In this document: positions 14,565-24,400 of the stretch, in pieces | Numbering within the stretch: position 1 is the stretch's first letter | How the letters are laid out: each line of letters begins with the position of its first letter | NCBI GenBank assembly: GCA_025765595.1 | Contig: JAIVFH010000063.1 | Coordinates: forward strand, 62,001-126,000 | Length of the DNA: 64,000 bases | Origin: Obelidium mucronatum | Lineage: Eukaryota > Chytridiomycota > Chytridiomycetes > Chytridiales > Chytriomycetaceae | Direction of reading: 5' to 3' | Made by a program: the position numbers and the translations under genes | The notes under the pieces: generated by a model | Told to the model about the DNA's origin: nothing | The model's input: only the letters and a program-made list of their open reading frames with translations | Databases searched by the model: none

Positions 14565-14620
14565 ACATTAAAAATGTGCCACTTCAAGAAAAAGAATCCC
14601 AGAAAAATAAAACATCCAAT

Positions 14621-15990
14621 ATGGCCCAAAGCGAGGAGCTGCGCACAGGTACTTTGCCTTCTGTCGAGACAACTCTTTTAATTCCTCCAAACTGACTGGA
14701 TTCTCCCCCCTCCTTTTTTCTTTTTTGCAGATATCGTCACTTTGACCACCCACATTATCGCCCAACAACAAAAGTCATCCAAGCCTGCGACTGGAGACCT
14801 TTCGCTGCTACTGAGTTCGATCGGTTCTGCGTGCAAGTGGATCGCAAATGTTGTTCGTAAAGCGGAACTTTTGAAAGTGTGAGTGTGTTTGTGTTTTGCA
14901 CGTGGTTGTATTCTTGCAACACGCAAGCAGCAGCTTTCCCTCTATCTCTGTCTCTCTCTCTATTGATATTAAAAAAAAACACCCAAACAAAAGGATTGGC
15001 GCAACAGCTGTTACAAATATCCAAGCAGAAACAGTACAAAAGCTGGATGTCTTGTCCAACGAAATCTTCATCAATCTGATTAAAGGAACCGGCCGCGCTG
15101 CTCTTCTCGTTTCAGAAGAAAATGACGAAGCCATTTTTGTGACCAGTGAGCGTGGTCATTATGTTGTTGTGTTTGACCCGTTGGATGGAAGTTCCAACAT
15201 TGACTGTGGTGTGAGTGTGGGAACTATTTTTGGAGTATACCACGTGTTGCAAAGAGGCGAGAAACCAACCTTGAAGGATGTTCTCAGACCTGGAACTGAA
15301 ATGGTTGCTGGAGGTTACTGCATGTACGGATCAAGCACCATGTTGGTGTTGACGTCGGGTGACGGAGTGGACGGGTTTACACTTGACCCAAACACTGGGG
15401 AGTTTTTGCTGACGCATCAAAAGGTATTTGCAAAAAAAAAAAGATTGGATATGACTTGTGAGGGTTGACTAGGCGATGTGTTTATACATGAACAGATCAA
15501 ACTTGGACAAAAAAAGATTTACTCTGTGAATGAAGGAAACTCTCACGCGTTTGATCCAGCAGTGAAGGCGTATCTCCAATCAGTAAAGTTCCCTGAACCC
15601 GTCAATGGAAAAGTTCCAGCATACACGGCTCGTTACGTGAGTAGTATATTTTGGTTTTGCTAATGTTGGTGCAGTCGTTGGTTTTGTTTGTATTGATCGT
15701 GGTATTGTTTTGTGGCGCAGATTGGATCAATGGTTGGAGACGTGCACCGTACATTGTTGTACGGCGGAATTTTCATGTATCCGACAGGAAAGCTGAGAAT
15801 ACTGTACGAGTGTTTTCCCATGTCGATGCTTATTGAGCAGGCAGGAGGAAAGTCCTCGACGGGACGCGGGCGGATGCTTGAGGTAGTGCCGTCGGGCATC
15901 CACGCGCGCTCGCCCATCTTTCTGGGCACGACCAGCGAGGTGGACAAGATTGAGGGGCTGTACAAGCAGCTCGACGAGGGGCGTCTTTGA
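14621..15990 (+). CDS. FBP1: fructose-1,6-bisphosphatase
   Basis: Hydrolyses fructose 1,6-bisphosphate to fructose 6-phosphate, the committed gluconeogenic step in the cytosol. The short first exon MAQSEELRT (14621-14648) joins [14 protein letters not shown] after a GT-AG intron. The metal/phosphate-binding signature [11 protein letters not shown] lies at about 15173-15205. The substrate-binding region [17 protein letters not shown] and the motif [20 protein letters not shown] follow. The C-terminus is [19 protein letters not shown]. About 335 residues, the usual length, with four introns. The last 150 bases are markedly more GC-rich than the rest and run into the GC-rich island of the next gene. 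Confidence 0.97.
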
Positions 15991-16049
15991 TGCTTGATTC
16001 TTACTCGAAAGAAAGAAAATCAATAATAAAATAAATCAATAAAAACCAA

Positions 16050-18530
16050 ATGGCAGCAAATGCAATGGACGCCGTGCAGCGGCTGCTTGCGGCGCACGCG
16101 CGCGCGCACGCGGCGACGGCATTCGGCGCAGCGGCGGCGGCGCTCAGCGCGGCGGACGAGGCGCAGTGCGCGGCGCTGGGCCGCGACGCGCTGCTGCTGG
16201 CGCTGCGCACGGCCGTGTTTGGCGCCGCGACTTCTTTGTCTTCTTTGGCTTCGTCGACTTCAAACCCTTCTTCGACTTCAAACAACAACAACAACTCGAC
16301 AAACAACTCTTCAAGCAACAACACAAACGCAATCGCCGCGCTGCTCGACGCCGCCGCGGGCCTCGCCGCCAGCGGCCTGCTCGACCCCGGCGCCGTGCTG
16401 CTGCTGGTCGAAGACACGGCCGAAATGCTGACAATCAAAGCCAACGAGCGCCTGTTTGAATACATTGAGTTGCGCAAGAGCGTGCTGACAAAGGTCCGTG
16501 TGCGTGCTGCTGCAACAAGAAACAAACAAACACAAACAATCAACCAACGCAGGACATGGAGCCAAACAAGGGAAAAGCCCTGACCCTGCTGAGATACTGC
16601 AACGATCTGCTGCGTCGCCTGTCAAAGACTCAACACACCGTGTTTTCGGGCCGCATTCTTTTGTTTCTGACGGGCGTCTTTTCACTTACGGAACGGTCCG
16701 GCGTCAACCTCAAAGGCGACTTCAACACGGACAATGTAACTGTAGTGGTCGATGATCAAACTTTGTTTGTCGAAAATCCAATGGACGTTGACGCGCCGCT
16801 CGAAATCAGCAAGGGTACATTTCAATTCTCTTCCCATCGCTTCAAAAGCGGATGCATCTGTTTACTTTTAACACTTGCATGCATGCATTTTGTGTGTACA
16901 ACAACACTTTGCATATACAGACAGGGCCTTTTACAAAACTTTTTGGAGTCTGCAACGGTATTTCTCGGATCCCATGATTGTAATCAAGAAACTCGATGAA
17001 TGGGCAAAAATGGAATCTGCAATCGAATCCGTGTTGCAAGTTTTTGAAGCAGAAAATGAATCTGACTTGAAATCTGGTTCAGACCGGAAACGCAAAGCAG
17101 CTGCAATGTCTTCACTGGATTCTGTTGCTGCTTCCACGGCAGTGGAAAAGGAATTGGATTTGAAGGATGATTACTTTTTCCCAAAGTTTTTGACTTCGCA
17201 CAATTTGTTTGAGTTGCAAATCAAGGATATCAGTTTTAGGTATATATTTTTTTCGTGCTTTCGCCGAAGGCGAAGATGTAATCGTCTGTTCGCCGCACTG
17301 CCGAAGGCAGCGTTTTATTCCTTTTCTTTTTCCCACTTTACGCGAGATAGCTACCAAAGATCAGTTCGCCGAAGGCGAAGATGTAGCTGTGCCTAATCGC
17401 CTTCATGCCCCACTGCCGAAGGTAGTGTTTTATTCCTCTTCTTTTTGGTCACTTAACACAAAATACCAACCAAACACTTCGGCGGGTTACCACAACAAAG
17501 AAATCTTTCACCTTCACTCACAATTTCATACCAAATAGACGGCAAATAATGGTGCAGATGCTGATAATCTTTCAGTTCTTTATGGGTCTCACAAAACATG
17601 CCGCCGAAGCTGCATTGGCAACCACCACCAACAAATCTATGCCATTCCTTTCGTTTTCCCTGACGGACGCCCAGGTATAGTGTTTTTATTAAAAGCATTT
17701 ATTCAAAAGTAATAATAGTATGTAAACAGGAAACGTGGGTAAACCAAATCAGAGCTCGAGTAGTTCGGATCGTTGAGCAAACTACTCCCAACGGACGACG
17801 CTTTTTAACTACACTGACAACAGTGATAACCCATGAGGCAAACTGGATCAAATGGAAAGCGGAATCATGTCCCAACTTTGAAAAAAGGCTGCAAGAGAAG
17901 TTGGATGTCAAGAAGAAATTCTTGGAGGTAAAGCAGTTTGTTTGACTATTATATTCTCTTTTTTTTTTTTTTTTCTTGGTCATCTTGCTAAAAAATTTTG
18001 TGTAAAGCATTCCTTGGCTATTCATAAGGATTTCACGGGAAGCCAAGAGTTGAATGTGCTGAAGATGGCCGAAAGTAACCCTACAGTTTTATTAACAGAG
18101 TTCCAGCGAAGGTTCGTCTCCTTCTTCTGCTTTTCTTTTCTTGATCATTTTTTTTTTTTAAAAAAAAAACTTCATTTGTATTTGTGACAGAAATGGAATC
18201 CAACCGCTTGCAGACTACCTTGCGCCACTAGCCGAGCAGCTAAATGAAGACGGAACGGTGGCTGAAGGTGTCGAGGATGAATATTTACATTCCAACAACA
18301 AGACATTCAATTGGCGAGCATATCGAACTGCCCTGGGGAGCCATTTCCATTTGTTTCGAGAGGTTGAGAATATTGACACAAAAATGTTGGTGAAAAAGAT
18401 GCGAATGGATGAAGAGGCTGGGAAAATTGGTGATAACGGCAGCAGTAGTAGTAGTGCACGGGGAGCAAGCGAAGAAATTGACGGTAAAGGTGATGGGGAG
18501 ACTGGTTCTGTGGCAGGAGGTGATAAGTGA
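16050..18530 (+). CDS. THOC1: THO complex subunit 1 (THOC1/Hpr1-like)
   Basis: Subunit of the THO core of TREX, which couples transcription elongation to mRNA packaging and export and limits R-loops. Recognisable segments are [19 protein letters not shown] and [18 protein letters not shown] (about 16590-16700). [15 protein letters not shown] at about 16928 is the family core, followed by [20 protein letters not shown] and [11 protein letters not shown]. The end is [14 protein letters not shown] and [19 protein letters not shown], then a short acidic Ser/Gly tail. The first 450 bases are strikingly GC-rich and Ala-rich. One intron (about 17240-17538, 299 bp) is several times longer than the others and carries hairpin repeats. 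It is convergent with PEX13, with 88 bp between stops. Confidence 0.9.
17260..17425 (+). repeat. two-copy hairpin repeat inside a THOC1 intron
   Basis: Hairpins with GAA loops: TTCGCCGAAGGCGAA at 17260-17274 and again at 17365-17379, and CTGCCGAAGGCAG at 17298-17310 with a near copy CTGCCGAAGGTAG at 17413-17425. Each pair is followed by TGTTTTATTCC or CGTTTTATTCC, so the whole is a direct duplication of a unit of 105 to 115 bp. No open frame crosses it. Confidence 0.9.
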
Positions 18531-18618
18531 GATATGTCAAAAAACAAATGTGTGATAATAATTTATTTTACGTTCGTGCATGGCAAACTACTTTTCTTTT
18601 ACAATCCACATATATATT

Positions 18619-20217
18619 CTACGGTCGCTTGAATGTGACATTGCTGGGGAACATTCCAGGCGTTATGGCCGTGGCATTGGAAACGTCACCGCCGCCACCA
18701 CCACCACCTGCAATACCTCCTATCACCGCCTGCGACGGATTATCTTTCTTCTTTTCAATGACTTCAACATAGTTTGCTGGAAAAAGACCGATTTCACCAC
18801 GTCTTAACCGACCACGCCACCACATTGAAGGTTCTCTTGTGACAGCATCCACTTTCGACAAGATTGCAATAACGTCGCCCTTCTTGAAAGACAATTCAGA
18901 GGCAGATGATGCAGTAAAGTCGTACAGAGCTTTACAAAATTCCAGCTCCTTGATTTGGTTTGGTTGTAAAGGCGTACCATCTGGTCCAATCACTCCTCCA
19001 CCTCCGCCACCACCACCAGCCGCCGCAGCTGCCGCTGCCGCCTCCAGTTGTTTTGCTTGAAGTCGTTGAATCAATTTCGACATTAACCAGGGGAACCCAA
19101 CCATAAACATTAAAAAAAGCCACACGGGTCTCCTACTATTTCGAGCGTCTTTGGAGGATATTATTCCATTGCTGCTGCTGCTGTTTGCGAATTTATCAAA
19201 ACTTTCTAGGGTAAGTGATTTTGGGTCGACGGGCATTGGTTTCCCTTGCAAGTGATAGGCCCATCGTTTAATGTAGTCTGTGATTGCTAGGGCAGAGAGC
19301 ATGCCGCCCATGTAGTTTCGAAGGTATCCGAGTTGTTCGGCGACACCAACCATGGCCATAAACGACGAATGCTATTTAACAACGGAAGGGAAAGAAAAAA
19401 GATAAATAAAAAAGAATGAGTTTTGGTGTAAAAGTGCGAGGGGTGGAGGGGTTATAGGTACCGTCGCGAAAAATGTTGATTCCAGCATCTGCGAGAACCC
19501 GGTGAAAGCCTGTACAATCTGGTCAATTGATTGAAACGCGTGTTGCGTTGATTGCTCGATTTGCGCCGTGAGTGGGATCTCGTTTGGGTTGTTTGGGTTG
19601 TACGGTGGTCTAGCACCGCCCATCATTCCACCGTAGCCGCCATATCCCCCACCGCCATACGCGCCTCCGTATCCTCCGTATCCACCGTTGCCGAAAGTAT
19701 TTAGCCCGCCGCCGTATCCACCGGCTCCGAATCGGTTGAAGCGATTGATGCCGCCATAACCTAATGTTGGGGGCGAAGCAAATCGTGGAAATTCAACTCT
19801 TTGGTGTACAGAAAAGCTTTTTAGGTTTTTTTTTACCCGCTCCGTATCCACCTTGGTCGTACATGGAGTTTCCGTATGTATTGAGTCCGGTTCCATACAT
19901 CCCACCAACACCCACGCCTCCAACTCCCCCCAGCGTGGTTCCGTATGGTCTATTGATGCTCATGGCTGTGTTGTCTTGGGTGAAAAGTCTATTTGGTGGG
20001 TTTTGCCTGAAAACGAATTGATGGTTCGTCTTTGATTACCTGTTGGAAATCCATTCTGGGTGTTTGAATCAAAGGCGGTAGTAGTAGGCCTGTTTGGCAA
20101 TGACGGGGGATTGGATGTGATGGAAGCATCTGAGGAAGATGGAACCGTTGCTGGAGCTACGGCAACTCCTCCTCCTCCTCCAGTTGCTGATTCCCAAGGT
20201 TTTGGAGGAGACACCAT
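18619..20217 (-). CDS. PEX13: peroxin 13 (PEX13), SH3-domain peroxisomal import protein
   Basis: Peroxisomal membrane docking-complex protein that receives cargo-loaded PEX5/PEX7. It starts MVSPPKPWESATGGGG (20217). A Gly/Tyr/Asn-rich region follows (YGGINRFNRFGAGGYGGG, repeats of GGYGG), typical of the PEX13 N-terminus. The conserved segment is AQIEQSTQHAFQSIDQIVQA, then GYLRNYMGGMLSALA and a membrane helix PVWLFLMFMVGFPWLMSKLI. The C-terminal SH3 domain (about 18690-18930) reads KALYDFTASSASELSFKKGD and GLFPANYVEVI. A poly-Ala/poly-Gly linker precedes the SH3 domain. Three introns are in the 5' half. The tail after the SH3 domain is Gly-rich and ends ...SNVTFKRP. Confidence 0.95.
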
Positions 20218-20485
20218 TTTTATTGAGTTAAATTATATTTCCATTATTTATTAATACATTCCAAAAAAAAAAGGTTCCAAAATGGAGAAATAAATAATAC
20301 TCTATTTTTTTTTCAGGAATAGGCTTCGGCTGAGGGAATTTTCAGAACCCCTGTCAAAAGGTAAACAAAACAAACACGTAAAAAAAAAAATCGTTTTGAT
20401 CCAGAAAACTGTACGCGATGCCTGTCCCCCCCAACAGCAAAATAACTCGACGCGTTCTCATTCTAATTTATTTCTAGGCCCACTG

Positions 20486-21505
20486 ATGGTGTCACATCGA
20501 TCTTCTCTCACTGGATCTGGAACTCCCCCACCCGCACCATCATCACGCCCAAATACAGCCACCACCACCACCACCGCCACCACCGCCAACACGGCAACTG
20601 CGAATTCAGTCACACCAGCGCAAACAGTTGTTCGCAGAATCTCCGTCAGCTTACCTCAGGTTTTTGGGCAGACTTCATCAGCAGCATCAACATCAGATCG
20701 CGTCCACAGTCAAGCAGCAGCGATCAATTCATTGATCAACTCTGTCGCCATAAATTATTTCTTGACTCCTTCAACAAGCAGTACAAACGCGACGGCGGCG
20801 GCGGCTACAACAGCTTCGCCGGTGGCTCCCGTCGCTGCTGCTATGCCAGTGGGCAGTTTTGCTTCCCCATCAATTCATCCCCAGTTCAGATCGAAAGCCG
20901 TCTGCAAGTTGTTTTGTCGCCACTGTAGCGAATTGCTTTGTCGTCGCGGAATGAAGGTATCGTTGTTATTTTAGAATATTTGTCCTATTTTTTTTTGCGA
21001 TTCCCCTTCGAAACATGAGGCAAACTTACTTACTGGACTACCACAAAAAAAACTTCTACTCTATCCGGGGAGTTAGGCAATTCTGCTGGGAAATACTAAG
21101 GTAGGATAAACGAACGCACCCAATCCCCCACCCAATCTAAACTAACACCTCACAAAACTTGACAAATTTCCCCCCCTATAACTCAGGTTGAGCTCTACTC
21201 TACAGATACACCTCCAATGGGAGTTCAACTGGTCTTTGACGATTACACAACTCCAAATTGCATGTGTCGAATTCGTGACGCGGCTTGTTTGGGATGTGGA
21301 AATGTTGTGGGATACCATGTTACCCAACCATGTGGAAAGTGTTTGGAATCTTGCAATAATGGTTTACAATCTTTTATTGGTTGTTTGTTTGGCTCCCCCC
21401 TTCTTTTGCTGATGTAATGTGAATTTTTTTTTTATTTATATAATAGGTCATTTTTGGATGTTCCAGTTTGAGGAAGTATATCCTATCGAAAGAACCTTGA
21501 GTTAA
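20486..21505 (+). CDS. FAM72: FAM72 family protein
   Basis: FAM72 proteins are small zinc-binding, Cys-rich proteins linked in vertebrates to uracil-DNA repair (UNG2 turnover) and proliferation. The conserved core starts FRSKAVCKLFCRHCSELLCR and continues after an intron (about 20956-21186) with VELYSTDTPP. ACLGCGNVVGYHVTQPC, GKCLESCNNGHFWMF and EEVYPIERTLS complete it, the last part after a second intron (about 21360-21446). The paired CxxC-type cysteines and the HFWMF box are intact. A Ser/Thr/Ala-rich extension of about 130 residues precedes the core. The first in-frame ATG is at 20486, but TTTCTAG just before it looks like a 3' splice site, so an upstream exon is possible. Confidence 0.87.
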
Positions 21506-22047
21506 GTGTTTGGCGGGGGGGTTTGAAATTAAAAAATGACCGTGCAGGGTTGGTTTCTAAACGAGTATGAATAGGCAACAAAACACTGTGCTGGGCAAAC
21601 GTTCTGTGTGCTGCTCAAGATAAGGAAGAAGTCGAGCCTGCTTCGAAGCCGGATTCCCTCTGCCGTTAAAACCAAAATAATCTGATAATCAATAAAATGA
21701 AACAATACATCTTGCACTGGATGTATGAGACTCAAACTTTGAATTTCTTCTTGGCCTTTGTTTTTTTTTTTGTCATTTACAACAGGATTGAATCGACAGT
21801 TATTCGCCTCCTTTTTTTCGTAAAAGAAATTTTATAAAAAAAAACACGCAACTCCTCAAAAACAAAGGAAAGAAAAAACTTCCCAACACCAAAGGCCTCA
21901 AACATACAATTCCACAAACACACACACACACACACAGACACACACACGACGTGCAAAAAAAAAAAATAAGAAAAACACAAGAAACTACGACACCACCACG
22001 ACCCCCCCGCCTCCCTTACCCCCCCAACAACACTTTCCCCAACTTTT
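21506..22047. other. intergenic 3' regions with a (CA)n tract
   Basis: Convergent 3' ends of FAM72 and the Cys-rich gene. It contains a CA-rich microsatellite (21914-21948) and pyrimidine-rich runs on the plus strand (21966-22040). No credible coding region. Confidence 0.7.
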
Positions 22048-22866
22048 TCAATGCTGTTCTCCAGCCAGTTGTGACAACACATTTAAGGAATTATGATAAG
22101 CTGAAGGATCCGCGCCACCAAAGTCGCCGGCACCACCTGCAGGCCCACCTCCAACAATAACACCAGTCGGTGCAACACCCATCGGCATGCCACCGACACC
22201 GGGAGGCACACCTCCCGCCATGTTGCCCGGTTCGGTCCAGTATTGGTCAATGTCGTCGATATCTCCTTCATCTTCCTTCTTGCGACGATGAGTTCGGTAC
22301 GATTTTCCTGGCTATTTTTTTTTATGATGATCCTTTTAGTTATCCTTTTCCCAACCAAAAACTACAACAAAACAACCACAAAAAAAAAAAAAAAAAAAAA
22401 AAAAAAACACAAACCATTGGACTTGGATATCCTGGTGGACATTGATGCCTTTTATAGATTTCACTACTCGTGCAAACATCTTTGGCACATGACTTGCATC
22501 GTAAACTTAACCATCGGCTGCCGTGTTCTGGGTCAACTGGGTTGGTGCATTTTCCCTTGTGAAAGACACCCATCTTTATGACGTTTTTTTTTGTTTTTTT
22601 AGGGTTTGGTAGTGTTGTGGTTAGTATAAGTTGACAAAAAAAAGTTGATCCCATCTTCAGGTTACCTGATATTGAGGATTTTCATCCTTCTTTAAACAAC
22701 AGTACTTGCAAACAGTTTTGAAAGCTGCACGTGATAGTGGGATACTCTAAAACGTCAACCCATAAAAAAAAAAAAAAAAAAAGACATCAGTAAAACAACC
22801 AAAAACCAAATCCAAAAAAAAAAAAAAAAAAAAAAAGACATCAGTAAAACAACCAAAAACCAAATC

Positions 22867-22911
<45 letters not shown>

Positions 22912-23630
22912 GTTCTTTTTACCCCATCATTGTTCACCACCACAGGCTCGCTTCCATCCCCATACGGATCAGTTCTTTTCGCAGTCTTCTTCTTCCCCTT
23001 CTTGGGCCGCGTCGGTGCAGCTGGTTCCTCCATAATTCCTGCCGCTCCTGCACCTGCGGCTCCTACCATATTGGGATCATGTTGTTGCCCGTGTGGCTGG
23101 AAAAGTGCCGCTTCAGCGCCCCCGTAATGCAAAGATGGATCCATTTGTTGGTAATGCTGCATATCTGGGTAGTGCTGCTGCTGGTGGCCGTGATGGGCAT
23201 AGTGGTATTGCTGGTGTGGGTCGACGGGGAATTGTGGCAACCCATTTGAATAGTCGTATTGTGGGGGCTGGTGTTGTGGGTACTGCTGTGTATGTTGGTG
23301 CTGTTGGTGGTGCTGCTGGTGTGGTGGAGGGTACTGTAATTGAGCGTGATCTGTTTGGTGTTGGGAGGGGGCAGGTTTTTTTTTTTTTGAACATGACGTG
23401 ATGAAACATGGGAGGATGGGGGGCGGGGGGGGGGGGGGCATAATGATTCTGGACTTACTCGCATAAGGCGATGCGCCCGAAGAACCTGGTTGCGATCCGT
23501 CTCCAGTGGTTTGTCCTGGATGTCCGGACTGTGTGCCTGGACCAGGAGGTGGATGATGGGCGTGGTGGCTCCCTTGAGCAAACCAGAGATTCAAATGTGA
23601 TGCTGCGTCGCTAGAGCTCATATTCTGCAT
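22048..23630 (-). CDS. unrecognised Cys-rich, Gln/His-rich protein
   Basis: Function unknown. The N-terminal half is low complexity: MQNMSSSDAASHLNLWFAQG, His/Pro-rich, then a Gln/His/Tyr-rich region resembling activation domains. A basic patch RPKKGKKKTAKRTDPYG follows, possibly nuclear targeting. The ordered part is a compact Cys-rich module spread over exons between about 22300 and 22750: VCKYCCLKKDENPQY, then GVFHKGKCTNPVDPEHG, LRCKSCAKDVC and KRHQCPPGYPS. The spacing suggests a zinc-binding domain. The C-terminus is acidic then Gly-rich (DIDDIDQYWTEPGNMAGG) and ends GEQH at 22048. A coding-like stretch continues in frame upstream of the first ATG to 23660, so an additional first exon is possible (candidate ATG near 23772). 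A chromatin or transcription role is only a guess. Confidence 0.65.
22782..22909. repeat. tandem duplication within an A-rich intron plus A42 run
   Basis: A unit containing GACATCAGTAAAACAACC, followed by AAAAACCAAATCC and a long A run, occurs twice (from 22782 and from 22836). The second copy ends in about 42 A (22868-22909). It lies in an intron of the Cys-rich gene; the third A run of the cluster precedes it (22764-22781). Confidence 0.9.
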
Positions 23631-24400
23631 AGTCTTGTGGGGTAGGTTGAAGTCACTTGGCAGGTTCCTATGTCAAAGTTGATGGGTGAGTGAGTGACAA
23701 CAACTGCAATCTGGAGCAAAGAGCGGGGGCTTCTCGAAACTTCTTCCGCCCTCGCCAGTGCCTTCAGTCATGACTGGCTACAACCCAGCAAGCTCGAAGT
23801 AAATCCCGATGCTTACAATTTTGGACCCTCCATAAAAATTCGGAAAATTTCAAGGGAGGGTTGGTGGTTGGATGTGTTGGGTTTGGTTAGGGGGGCAGGG
23901 GATGGATGGAGACAGGACAGCGACAGGGCGGCCAACTAGACTGCCGCCAACAGAGACCGGTCACTCTCAGGCGCAACAGGCACAAGCGGGATTGGGAAGT
24001 AACTCACAGATTTTTGGAGTAAGTCAGGAATTTTCGATTTTGGAAGGTTGGAAAAAGCGAAAAATTCGAAAATTGGAAGTGAAAATTGCGCTATTATTTT
24101 ATTGAATGTCCAAAGTGAAGGCAACCACACTTTACTGTTTTGTAAAAGTGTAAAACAGAACGGGCCAAAGAAAGGAATAGGGTTAAATACAATACAACAA
24201 CGCACAAACGATGCGTACGACGAGAATGAAAAAGATTTAAAGTAGATTGTGAAGGCAGAGCCCGTTTATTTATCGTTGGAGAGGATGCGCAGAGGATGTG
24301 TTGAATAGAGAGTTCATTTGACCTAATTCTCGTCATGTTTTCTTCCTTCTCTTTCTTTCTTTCTTTTTTTTTTTTGATTTTTGTTTTTTGTTCTTGCAAA
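23631..24400. other. divergent intergenic region, Cys-rich gene / RRP9
   Basis: The two start codons are about 770 bp apart. Apart from the possible extra 5' exon of the Cys-rich gene (23640-23790, minus) and a pyrimidine tract before RRP9 (24342-24396), I see no gene or clear element. Confidence 0.55.

Noticed and set aside
17260..17425. Repeat-spacer pattern as a CRISPR array
   Set aside because: Only two copies, with hairpins, inside an intron of a eukaryotic gene.
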